A DNA stretch of 64,000 bases from Mucilaginibacter sp. (GTDB taxonomy: Bacteria; Bacteroidota; Bacteroidia; Sphingobacteriales; Sphingobacteriaceae). Below are positions 35,780 through 44,066 of this stretch, piece after piece (the first letter of the stretch is position 1; the number at the start of each line of letters is the position of its first letter). The stretch lies in contig NZ_JAQBOC010000074.1 in the NCBI RefSeq assembly GCF_028288225.1, forward strand, positions 1-64,000, given 5' to 3'. The position numbers were made by a program, and so were the translations under genes. The notes beneath the pieces were generated by a model, which saw only the letters and a program-made list of their open reading frames with translations, was not told the origin of the DNA and did no database searches.

Positions 35780-36382
35780 TCAGGATGCTTTCCTGCGATT
35801 GAGCTCATCGCGTATTTTGGCAGCTTTTTCGTATGATTCTTCCGCCAGGGCTTCCTGTAATTTTGTTTTTAGCTCATCAACGCTTAGCGAGGTAAAACTA
35901 CTTGTTGATGTAGTTCCTGAAGGTTTGTCATCCTTGGTTTCATTAATGTTTTCAAGGTAAACAAAATCATTCCCTTCAATTACTATCCCTGCGGTTGAAA
36001 GTATAAACTCAAAAGTGTAGATAGGACAGTCAAACCGCACGGCAACGGCTATGGCATCGCTCGTACGTGCGTCAATTTCAACAACCTTTTTCCCATCGGT
36101 ACAAATAAGCTTGGAGTAAAAGATCCCATCAACCAGGTTATAAATAATAATTTCCTGAATCTTGATGTTGTATGCCTCGCCAAGGCTTTTAAAAAGATCA
36201 TGAGTGAGCGGACGACTGGGTGTCATCTTCTCGATCTCAATAGCAATTGCCTGTGCTTCAAAGCTTCCAATAATAATCGGGAGCCTTCTGCGGCCGCTAA
36301 CCTCGCCCAAAACCAAAGCATAGGCACCAGACTGCGTTTGGCTATATGACAAGCCAACAATGTCCAGTTTTATTTTTTTCAT
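35780..36382 (-). CDS. Bifunctional nuclease family protein (BFN/DUF151) with C-terminal UVR motif
   Basis: The start chosen is the ATG at 36382 (MKKIKLDIVGLSYS), and the ATG at 36397 adds five residues. At 200 residues it has the BFN domain with LVLGEVSGRRRLPIIIGSFEAQAIAIEIE, RPLTHDLF and DARTSDAIAVAVRFDCPIY. It ends in a UvrB/UvrC-type helical hairpin (about 168-197, LKTKLQEALAEESYEKAAKIRDELNRRK). Members have been reported to have DNase and RNase activity, and the cellular role here is not known. It follows etfA after 30 bases in an apparent etfB-etfA-bfn operon. Confidence 0.88.
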   Translation of the reverse strand: MKKIKLDIVGLSYSQTQSGAYALVLGEVSGRRRLPIIIGSFEAQAIAIEIEKMTPSRPLTHDLFKSLGEAYNIKIQEIIIYNLVDGIFYSKLICTDGKKVVEIDARTSDAIAVAVRFDCPIYTFEFILSTAGIVIEGNDFVYLENINETKDDKPSGTTSTSSFTSLSVDELKTKLQEALAEESYEKAAKIRDELNRRKAS

Positions 36383-36412
36383 ATCATTACCCATCACTAC
36401 AGATTCTTTTTT

Positions 36413-37390
36413 TTATGCTGATGCTTTATATTCTTTAACAGCTGCAATTAATTTTGGTACCACTTCAAAAGCATCACCAACAATGCCATAGTCAGCTACT
36501 TTAAAAAACGGGGCCTCCGGGTCTTTGTTTATAACAACAATTACTTTTGATGAACTAACCCCCGCAAGATGTTGTATCGCACCCGAAATTCCTATTGCAA
36601 TATACAAATTTGGACTAACAGCAATACCTGTTTGGCCAACATGTTCGCTATGCGGGCGCCAGCCGTTATCTGATACCGGTTTTGAGCAGGCTAAAGCTGC
36701 GCCAAGTAAATCTGCAAGTTCTTCAACCATTCCCCAGTTTTCAGGGCCCTTAAGCCCACGACCTCCGGAAACTACTATATCAGCATCAGGTAATGAAACT
36801 TTATCAGTTGAGCGCACAATTTCCTTAATCATTGCTTTAAAATCCGAAGCATTACCTTCCACTGAGAAATCTTCAATAGCTGAAGAAACACTTTTTTCTA
36901 CTACTTTGTAGGAATTTGGTGTTAACGAGATAACTTTGTTAGTTGATGTTAATTCAACAAGTGCAAATGCTTTTCCTGAAAATGCCGTTTTCTTAACGGT
37001 AAACTTTCCATTGCTTTGATCTGGCAACGATACTGCGCCATCTGCAAGTCCGGCTTCCAGCTTAACAGCAATTCGCGGTGCTAACCCACGACCCGAGAAT
37101 GAGTTGGATAATACAACAATATCTGCACCCTGCTTTTTGGCGGCCTCTGCAATTACAGAAGCATATGCCTGGTTTATAAAGTTTTTTAGTTTCGCGGTCG
37201 AAACATTTAAAACCTTTTCTGCCCCGTATTTGCCAAGTGCAGTTAATTCTTCATCGCTTACGTCGCCAATGGAGATAGCAACCAAATTGGTATTATTCTG
37301 ATCGGCAATGGCGCGGGCATATGAAACGGCTTCAAATGTTGATTTTTTGAATTTCCCGTCCGCGTTTTCCGTATAAATTAAAACTGACAT
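36413..37390 (-). CDS. etfA: Electron transfer flavoprotein alpha subunit
   Basis: A 325-residue protein with an N-terminal alpha/beta domain (about 1-190). The C-terminal FAD-binding domain has SGGRGLKGPENW, ACSKPVSDNGWRPHSEHVGQTG and YIAIGISGAIQHLAG, the standard FAD contacts of EtfA/FixB. It pairs with EtfB to pass electrons from acyl-CoA dehydrogenases toward the quinone pool. The gene follows etfB after 39 bases. Confidence 0.96.
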   Translation of the reverse strand: MSVLIYTENADGKFKKSTFEAVSYARAIADQNNTNLVAISIGDVSDEELTALGKYGAEKVLNVSTAKLKNFINQAYASVIAEAAKKQGADIVVLSNSFSGRGLAPRIAVKLEAGLADGAVSLPDQSNGKFTVKKTAFSGKAFALVELTSTNKVISLTPNSYKVVEKSVSSAIEDFSVEGNASDFKAMIKEIVRSTDKVSLPDADIVVSGGRGLKGPENWGMVEELADLLGAALACSKPVSDNGWRPHSEHVGQTGIAVSPNLYIAIGISGAIQHLAGVSSSKVIVVINKDPEAPFFKVADYGIVGDAFEVVPKLIAAVKEYKASA

Positions 37391-37429
37391 ATTGTTATAA
37401 TAAGATCATAAATAGGATTAAGGCCTTTG

Positions 37430-38170
37430 TTAAATAACCCGTGCTTCTTCGTGCAACAGATCAACCAGCTTGGCAGTGTCATCTGCAGAAACCAGTTTTA
37501 CCTGCCCGCGTGGTGCAGGTGTTTCATAACTAATAATTTCTGAAAATGTTTTAACTTCAACAGGTTCAATAACATTTAAAGGTTTGGTGCGTGCTGACAT
37601 AATGCCCCGCATGTTTGGTATTTTGGGTTCTGCAACACCTTCTGCTGTACCGGCAACAATAGGCAGGGGGATGGTCAATACTTCTTTACCGCCTTCAATT
37701 TCACGTTCAACAGTTACCTTATCACCATCAAGATCTAGTTTTTTTATGATAGATACTGAAGGCAGATCCAAAAGTTCGCCAAGCATGCCGGCTACTTTTG
37801 AACCATTATAGTCAATTGATTCCCGCCCGGTTAATACCAGGTCAAAGGGATTTGCCTTGATATATTCGGCTACCTGGTATGCAACATACCATGCATCATG
37901 AGGTTTTGCATTTACACGCACAGCATCAGTAGCGCCAATAGCCAGCGCTTTGCGAATGGTAGGCTCTGTTGCTGCCTCACCTACATTTATTACTGTTATA
38001 GTGCCTTTACCGCCATCAGTCAGCTCAATTGCACGTGCTAATGCAATCTCATCGTAAGGGTTTAATATAAATTGAACACCGTTATTATTAAATTGGGTGT
38101 TATTATCAGTAAAAGTTATTTTTGTCGTTGTATCAGGGACATTGCTAATGCAAACCAGGATTTTCATCAT
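37430..38170 (-). CDS. etfB: Electron transfer flavoprotein beta subunit
   Basis: A 246-residue protein starting MMKILVCISNVPDTT, where either Met can be the start. It carries NPYDEIALARAIEL, the TGRESIDYNGSKVAGMLGELL motif and the AMP-site segment of EtfB/FixA. It forms the heterodimer with EtfA. The upstream minus-strand -7-like sequence TAAATTTG (38244-38251) suggests the promoter of an etfB-etfA-bfn operon. Confidence 0.96.
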   Translation of the reverse strand: MMKILVCISNVPDTTTKITFTDNNTQFNNNGVQFILNPYDEIALARAIELTDGGKGTITVINVGEAATEPTIRKALAIGATDAVRVNAKPHDAWYVAYQVAEYIKANPFDLVLTGRESIDYNGSKVAGMLGELLDLPSVSIIKKLDLDGDKVTVEREIEGGKEVLTIPLPIVAGTAEGVAEPKIPNMRGIMSARTKPLNVIEPVEVKTFSEIISYETPAPRGQVKLVSADDTAKLVDLLHEEARVI

Positions 38171-38243
38171 ATTGTTTTTTTAAAGATGAATACCTATTAA
38201 GTAAATGAACGAAATGCGTTTTTCAGTCATAAATAGGTTTATG

Positions 38244-38251
38244 CAAATTTA
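38244..38251 (-). promoter_or_regulatory. Possible -7 element for etfB-etfA-bfn
   Basis: TAAATTTG on the minus strand fits the Bacteroidota TAnnTTTG -7 consensus and lies about 74 bases upstream of etfB. I found no good TTG at the expected -33 distance, so this is tentative. Confidence 0.35.
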
Positions 38252-38273
38252 GTTAAAAAAGAGAGAGTTTAAA

Positions 38274-38597
38274 ATGCAGATAAGCAGATTAGAGAAGCTA
38301 TTGGAATTTATAAAGAATGAACCGGAAGATCCGTTTCTAAAGTATGCGCTGGCGACCGAGTATCTGCGTATTAATCAAACAGATAAGGCACTGGAATACT
38401 ATGAAGACCTGGTAAATAATCATCGTGATTATGCAGGTACTTATTACCATTTAGGTAAATTGTATGAAGCATTGGGACGTAAACAGGACGCAATAAACAC
38501 TTATGAAACCGGCATGAAGGTAACCCGTGATCAGCACGATAACCATGCTTTTTCGGAATTGCAGGGTGTTTATAACGAATTGACAGATGATTATTAG
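38274..38597 (+). CDS. Small tetratricopeptide-repeat protein
   Basis: A 107-residue cytosolic protein of about two and a half TPR units (DPFLKYALATEYLRINQTDKALEYYEDLV, then AGTYYHLGKLYEALGRKQDAINTYETGM). There is no signal peptide. It is a likely protein-interaction module of unknown partner. It is divergent from etfB across about 100 bases. Confidence 0.85.
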   Translation: MQISRLEKLLEFIKNEPEDPFLKYALATEYLRINQTDKALEYYEDLVNNHRDYAGTYYHLGKLYEALGRKQDAINTYETGMKVTRDQHDNHAFSELQGVYNELTDDY

Positions 38598-38727
38598 GGA
38601 GTTGATAGTTCATAGCAGAAAATTAATTAAGAAAGAAAGAAAGAGACAATATTCGTTCATTGCAGCTATCACCTATGAACTTTAATCCATGAACTACCAA
38701 TTGAAGCTACTATGAACCAATGCACCA

Positions 38728-39927
38728 ATGACTAACAAGCAGCTTATCTTTTTGCGTGATGTAACCTTATATACATTTACTGCTTTTGGCGGGCCACAGG
38801 CGCATATAGCTGTTTTGCTTCGTGAGTTTGTTGAAAAACGACGGTATATTACCGAGGAGGAGCTGATGGAGCTGAACGCTTTGGCTCAATTACTTCCCGG
38901 CCCTTCATCAACACAAACCCTTGTTGGTATAGCATGGAAGGTTGGAGGCTTGCGGCTAGCCATCATTACCTTCCTGATCTGGATCCTGCCATCTGCAACT
39001 ATAATGTGCCTTGCAGCCATTAGCTATAACATGTTTGCCAACAAGGCTAAGTTTACTGAGATATTGCGCTTTATACAACCTATAGCTGTGGGTATTGTTG
39101 CTTATGCTACTTATTCATTTGCCAATAAGTTTTTAAAGACAAGGGTTAGCACGATGCTTGCAATAGGTTCACTTATTGCTACCCTTATTCTGCAAAATGC
39201 TTATGCTTTTCCTTTGCTTATTTTATTGGGAGGGATTATTTCATCGGCCTTAGAAACCCAGCCCCAGGAAAATGAGCTTCGGGTTAAACTGTTTTCAAAC
39301 GTAAACCCAAATAAGGTAACTTATTTTATTGGCATCCTTTTATTTTTTGCTGCACTTGGTGCGCTTATAAACCAAACTTCGGTATTTAGCTTGCCTATCC
39401 GCCTGTTCGAAAACTTTTATCGCAACGGGATCCTTATTTTTGGCGGAGGACAGGTATTGGTACCGCTTATGTACACCGAGTTTGTAAGTGTTAAGCATTA
39501 TCTTACAAGTTCAGAGTTTCTGTCAGGTTATGCATTGCAACAGGCTTTACCCGGCCCTACTTTTTCGTTTACCTCATTTTTAGGAGGCATTGCCATGGGC
39601 AATAAGGGTGGGGGAATAATCGGCCAGGTTTTTGGAAGCGTGGTGGCAGTTATCGGAATAAATTCTCCCGGACTTATACTGATCCTATTTATTGTTCCTT
39701 TTTGGAACGATCTTAAAAAAATTACCCGGATAAAAAACTCATTGAGCGGTATAAATGCTGTAGCTGTAGGTTTTATGGCTACCGCTTTAATATTATTGAT
39801 AAGGCCTTTTGGTTTAAACTGGATGGCTTATTTAATTATGACTTGTTCGTTTTTAATTTTAAACTTCACCAAAATAAAAACGCCGGTAGTTATTATTATC
39901 GGCATTGTTTTGGGATTGATATTTTAG
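38728..39927 (+). CDS. chrA: Chromate transporter, bidomain ChrA
   Basis: A 399-residue membrane protein made of two homologous CHR halves. The first half has FGGPQAHIA and LPGPSSTQ, and the second FGGGQVLVPLMYTEFV with ALPGPTFSF. This is the long-chain form (LCHR) of the chromate ion transporter family. Chromate efflux is the known role of characterised members, but many homologues are untested. The start overlaps a CCAATGACTAAC word resembling the intergenic repeats of the window. Confidence 0.9.
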   Translation: MTNKQLIFLRDVTLYTFTAFGGPQAHIAVLLREFVEKRRYITEEELMELNALAQLLPGPSSTQTLVGIAWKVGGLRLAIITFLIWILPSATIMCLAAISYNMFANKAKFTEILRFIQPIAVGIVAYATYSFANKFLKTRVSTMLAIGSLIATLILQNAYAFPLLILLGGIISSALETQPQENELRVKLFSNVNPNKVTYFIGILLFFAALGALINQTSVFSLPIRLFENFYRNGILIFGGGQVLVPLMYTEFVSVKHYLTSSEFLSGYALQQALPGPTFSFTSFLGGIAMGNKGGGIIGQVFGSVVAVIGINSPGLILILFIVPFWNDLKKITRIKNSLSGINAVAVGFMATALILLIRPFGLNWMAYLIMTCSFLILNFTKIKTPVVIIIGIVLGLIF

Positions 39928-39937
39928 AGCAGGCCCA

Positions 39938-41506
39938 CTAAAATGGAACCGATCCGTCATCATCATCCATTTGATCCATTTTAGATGGCCTGATAATAAA
40001 GTTACTTGGTTTTTCAAATTCATTTGAAGGAGTTAAACCAGAGAAAGCATTCGCTGGTGTAAATGAGCCGTCCATTCCCTGGTCTAAATCGGTAAACTTA
40101 ACAAATTTACCCACAAACTTAAGTCGCACTCTTCCGGTCTCACCATTACGATGTTTTGCTATAATTACCTCACCTACACCGGCGGTTGGCATGTTATCTT
40201 CATCAACTTCCAACCCGTAATATTCGGGGCGATACAGGAATAATACCATATCTGCATCCTGCTCAATTGAACCAGATTCACGCAAATCTGAAAGCATCGG
40301 CCTTTTTGATCCACCAGGGCGGCTTTCAACAGCACGGCTTAATTGCGATAATGCTATAACCGGTACATTTAGTTCCTTAGCTACAGATTTTAATGCCCGT
40401 GAAATACTACCAATTTCCTGTTCGCGGTTACCGCCGCCTTTTGCATCAGCAGCCTTACCATGCATTAGTTGCAAATAATCTACGATGACCAACTGTATGT
40501 CATGCTGTGATTTTAAACGACGGCACTTGGCCCTGAACTCGAAAATGTTAAGGGCGGGGGTATCGTCAATAATTAAAGGAGCCTGTTCAAGCCGGCCAAT
40601 TTTTGAGTGGATCTGCGCCCATTCCCATTCTTCCAGGTTACCTTTACGGATCTTTTCCTGTTCAATCTCAGTTTCACCGGATATTAAACGATTTACCAAC
40701 TGAACCGAGGACATTTCGAGTGAGAACACAACAACAGGCTTATTAAAATCAACCGCGGCATTACGCGCACAGGTTAACACAAAGGCTGTTTTACCCATTG
40801 CAGGACGGGCAGCGATAATAACCAAATCAGATTTTTGCCAGCCTGAGGTCATGCGGTCAAGGTCTGTAAACCCTGAAGCAACACCGGTTAAGCCGTCTTT
40901 TTTATCTTTAAGTGCTTCAATATCCTTTAAAGCTTCATGCATCAGGTCATCCATCTTGCGCGAATCGCGGCGAAGGTTGTTTTGAGCAATTTCAAAAAGA
41001 TTTTTTTCAGCCCTGTCTAACAGATCAAGCACGTCTGATGTATCTTCATATGCACTTTGGATAACATCCGTGGAGATCCTGATCAGTTCACGCTGGATAA
41101 ATTTTTGGATAATGATCCTTGAGTGATATTCAATATTTGCTGCAGATGCAACACGATTGGTAAGTTCGGTAATATAATAGGCTCCACCTATCATTTCCAG
41201 CTCGCCCTGCTGCCTTAATTGAGCTGTAACAGTAAGAATATCCACCGGCGATGACTTTTCGAACAACATGCGGATAGCCGCAAATATTTTCTGGTGACTA
41301 TCTTTATAAAAAACGTCAGCTTTTAAAATATCGATTACCGAAGATAATGCATCTTTCTCAAGCATTAGGGCACCCAATACAGCTTCTTCCAAATCAATTG
41401 CCTGGGGCGGAAGCTTCCCTAACCCGCTATAAGGGGTTGGGTTGGTTACTCTGTTTCTCCTGTCAGTATTTGGCTTATTGTACTGGTTATCGTTTTCCAA
41501 AATCAT
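39938..41506 (-). CDS. dnaB: Replicative DNA helicase DnaB
   Basis: I start it at the ATG at 41506 (MILENDNQYNKPN), giving 522 residues. The longer frame to 41542 adds 12 unlikely residues. The N-terminal DnaB domain (about 35-140) opens PPQAIDLEEAVLGALM. The RecA-like C-terminal domain has Walker A ARPAMGKT (233-240), a SLEMS segment, VIVDYLQLM and ALSQLSRAVE. No intein interrupts it. It is the hexameric helicase at the replication fork. The gene converges on chrA with 10 bases between the ends. Confidence 0.96.
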   Translation of the reverse strand: MILENDNQYNKPNTDRRNRVTNPTPYSGLGKLPPQAIDLEEAVLGALMLEKDALSSVIDILKADVFYKDSHQKIFAAIRMLFEKSSPVDILTVTAQLRQQGELEMIGGAYYITELTNRVASAANIEYHSRIIIQKFIQRELIRISTDVIQSAYEDTSDVLDLLDRAEKNLFEIAQNNLRRDSRKMDDLMHEALKDIEALKDKKDGLTGVASGFTDLDRMTSGWQKSDLVIIAARPAMGKTAFVLTCARNAAVDFNKPVVVFSLEMSSVQLVNRLISGETEIEQEKIRKGNLEEWEWAQIHSKIGRLEQAPLIIDDTPALNIFEFRAKCRRLKSQHDIQLVIVDYLQLMHGKAADAKGGGNREQEIGSISRALKSVAKELNVPVIALSQLSRAVESRPGGSKRPMLSDLRESGSIEQDADMVLFLYRPEYYGLEVDEDNMPTAGVGEVIIAKHRNGETGRVRLKFVGKFVKFTDLDQGMDGSFTPANAFSGLTPSNEFEKPSNFIIRPSKMDQMDDDDGSVPF

Positions 41507-41802
41507 ACTCAACAAAAATATACAAAAATTACCCGGAACCACATCAGATTAATTAACATCCGTTGATTTTTCAAAAAAAAAATCGTTAAAAGAATCCTCA
41601 TTTTCAATGCCTGTGCCTAACATCTGATGTTTGTAAAATGTTAGTAACTTTAAATTGCATTTGACTGTCAGTAATTTAAGCACATGTTGATAAACTTTTA
41701 AATTGTTAACTATTCATAAAAAACCAAAACGGTGCATTGGTTCAATAGATGCTAAAATCAATTAATATGGCTATTTTTGCTGCCTTAATTTATTAATTTA
41801 TA
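41507..41802. other. Divergent dnaB-rlmB intergenic region
   Basis: About 296 bases, AT-rich. TATTTTTG at 41772-41779 fits the TAnnTTTG -7 consensus for rlmB, about 24 bases before its ATG, but a -33 TTG at proper spacing is not obvious. No gene or strong hairpin is seen. Confidence 0.35.
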
Positions 41803-42567
41803 ATGTCGTACAACAACAGGGAAAGCCGTGAGAGCAACCAGGTGGTTTTTGGAACCCGTGCAGTTATTGAGGCCATACGCTCGGGCAAAGAGATCGAATC
41901 CTTATATATCCAGAGAGGTATTGGTGGCGAGTTGCTAAATGAGCTCAGGGCTTTACTGCATGAGTTTAATATAACTGCCCAGCAGGTGCCGGTTGAAAAG
42001 CTTAACCGTATTACCATGAAGAATCACCAGGGTGTGATCGCATTTATTTCGCCAATTATTTACCAGAAGATAGAAGACATTATTCCAACAATATATGAGA
42101 GGGGAGAAGTGCCGCTGATCTTGGTGCTTGATTCTATTACTGATGTACGCAACATGGGCGCCATTGCCCGCACGGCAGAGTGCAGTGGTGTGCATGCAAT
42201 AGTTGTACCTGCAAAGGGATCGGCACAAATTAATCCTGATTCAATAAAAACATCAGCGGGAGCTTTATATAAAATACCTGTTTGCCGGCATGATAACTTT
42301 ATGCAAACTGTTAAATTCCTTCAGGAATCGGGCCTGCAATTAGTTTGCTGTACCGAAAAAACCCAGGAATATATTTACAAGCCGGATTATACTGTACCGA
42401 CGGCCATTGTAATGGGTTCAGAGGAGGACGGTGTACGTAATGATATTATCCGGATAGCAGATCATCTTGCCAAGATCCCCATGTATGGTGAAATTGAATC
42501 TTTGAATGTGTCAGTAGCAACCGGGGTGATATTGTATGAAGCGATCCGCCAGAGGCGGGTTGAATAA
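41803..42567 (+). CDS. rlmB: 23S rRNA (guanosine-2'-O-)-methyltransferase RlmB
   Basis: A 254-residue SpoU-family enzyme. The N-terminal substrate-binding domain (about 14-85) starts VVFGTRAVIEAIRSGK. The trefoil-knot SPOUT domain has motif 1 NMGAIARTAE (118-127), motif 2 VMGSEEDGVR and motif 3 SLNVSVATGVILYE. It would methylate G2251 of 23S rRNA. TrmH-like tRNA methyltransferases are the alternative, but the N-terminal domain favours RlmB. Confidence 0.92.
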   Translation: MSYNNRESRESNQVVFGTRAVIEAIRSGKEIESLYIQRGIGGELLNELRALLHEFNITAQQVPVEKLNRITMKNHQGVIAFISPIIYQKIEDIIPTIYERGEVPLILVLDSITDVRNMGAIARTAECSGVHAIVVPAKGSAQINPDSIKTSAGALYKIPVCRHDNFMQTVKFLQESGLQLVCCTEKTQEYIYKPDYTVPTAIVMGSEEDGVRNDIIRIADHLAKIPMYGEIESLNVSVATGVILYEAIRQRRVE

Positions 42568-42646
42568 GTTGATTGAGTTAGATTAGGTTGATTATGTTAA
42601 GAAGCTTCAACCACTCACTTAATCAACCTAATCTAACTCAATCAAC
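42568..42646. terminator. Perfect 26-bp palindrome between convergent rlmB and manC
   Basis: The arms at 42568-42593 and 42621-42646 are exact reverse complements built from variants of TTGATTGAG, TTAGATTAGG and TTGAT, with a 27-base loop. It starts directly after the rlmB stop and can act on both strands. There is no run of more than a few T. Confidence 0.7.
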
Positions 42647-42652
42647 TCTCAC

Positions 42653-43738
42653 CTAAATATACTTCGCCCCAAATTGGCGCTTCACATCGGCAACAACTTT
42701 TTTAACGTTTTGCTCCTGGTCGCGGGGGCAGATCAGCAGGGTATTATTGGCTTCAACAACAATGAAATCATGAAGTCCCTGTAATATAACCAGCTTTTCG
42801 CCCGGCACATTAACCATACAGTTTGATGAATCATACATGATCACTTTATCGGCCGGGATAACTGCATTACCTACATAATCTTTTTCGGCAATGTCATAAA
42901 TAGATGCCCAGGTACCCAGGTCGCTCCAACCAAATTCAGAAGGCAGTACATATACATTATTTGCCTTTTCCATTATACCATAATCAATAGATATATTGGT
43001 ACATTGCAGGTAAGAGGTGTGGATATGCGATTTTTCATCAGCCGTGTTATACACGGGCCTTGCTTCAGCAAAAATTTCATACATATCAGGCAAGTAACTG
43101 CTAAAAGCATTCACAATTGCCTTAGCCGACCATACAAAGATCCCTGCATTCCATAAAAAATCGCCGCTCTGCAAAAATGTTTTAGCTATTTCGAGGGTTG
43201 GCTTTTCTGTAAAGGTTTTAACCTTGAAAAAATCATTTTTGAGACTATGTTCAGTGTATTGAATATAACCGTAGCCGGTATCGGGCCTTGATGGTTTTAT
43301 GCCTAAAGTTATAAGACAGTTATGTGCAGTTGCAGCTTCAAGTGATTTTTCAATAGTACTTATAAAAGCAGCCTCATCAAGTATCAGGTGATCTGAAGGA
43401 GCAACAACAATGGCAGCGTCCGGGTTAAGGCTTTCAATTTTAAAAGATCCGTAAGCAACACAGGGAGCAGTATTACGCATTACCGGTTCGGTCAGGATCT
43501 GGTTATCGGTCATACCCGGCAGCTGCTGTTTTACCAACCCGGTATAAATCTCATTTGTTACTACGTAAATATTTTCTTTAGGGCATATTTTCAGGAAACG
43601 CTCATAGGTGTTTTGAATCAATGTTTTCCCGGTACCCAGTATGTCAATAAATTGTTTAGGGTATGATGTACGGCTAATGGGCCAAAACCGGCTTCCAATA
43701 CCGCCTGCCATTATAATGGCATAGTAGTTTTTGTTCAT
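42653..43738 (-). CDS. manC: Mannose-1-phosphate guanylyltransferase
   Basis: A 361-residue nucleotidyltransferase that makes GDP-mannose from GTP and mannose-1-phosphate. The pyrophosphorylase signature is MAGGIGSRFWPISRTSYPKQ at residues 11-30, followed by APSDHL, GYGYIQY and FTEKP. It lacks the C-terminal phosphomannose-isomerase domain of bifunctional ManC/AlgA. GDP-mannose feeds glycan and lipopolysaccharide synthesis. It is a single-gene unit. Confidence 0.93.
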   Translation of the reverse strand: MNKNYYAIIMAGGIGSRFWPISRTSYPKQFIDILGTGKTLIQNTYERFLKICPKENIYVVTNEIYTGLVKQQLPGMTDNQILTEPVMRNTAPCVAYGSFKIESLNPDAAIVVAPSDHLILDEAAFISTIEKSLEAATAHNCLITLGIKPSRPDTGYGYIQYTEHSLKNDFFKVKTFTEKPTLEIAKTFLQSGDFLWNAGIFVWSAKAIVNAFSSYLPDMYEIFAEARPVYNTADEKSHIHTSYLQCTNISIDYGIMEKANNVYVLPSEFGWSDLGTWASIYDIAEKDYVGNAVIPADKVIMYDSSNCMVNVPGEKLVILQGLHDFIVVEANNTLLICPRDQEQNVKKVVADVKRQFGAKYI

Positions 43739-44066
43739 ATGTGATTAAACAATTTTCATTAAAGTTGTTTGTTTTCCGTTGATAATAAAACTATAATGAA
43801 CTTTTTATGCTGATTTTGTTTATCGGCAGTTCATGATGGTTTTATTTGGTAAATGCGGGGGCAAAATTGGTTAATAATTTGTAAAATATGAATTAAATAG
43901 AACTAAATAAACACGTGTAACAAATACTTGATGTTAAACGGGATAAATAAACAAATTGTTTTTCATAGAATAATCATTTTTGTATAAAATTTTAAAGTAA
44001 TTCCATCGTTTATTGAGAAAAATTTGTTACTTTAAACTTTTAAATACAATCAAGATTACGTTTATA
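43739..44066. other. Divergent manC-recQ intergenic region
   Basis: About 328 bases, strongly AT-rich, with no gene and no strong hairpin seen. It must hold promoters for both genes. I could not assign them. Confidence 0.4.

Noticed and set aside
39938..41506. Intein in DnaB
   Set aside because: The Walker A and downstream motifs are contiguous and the length is normal.
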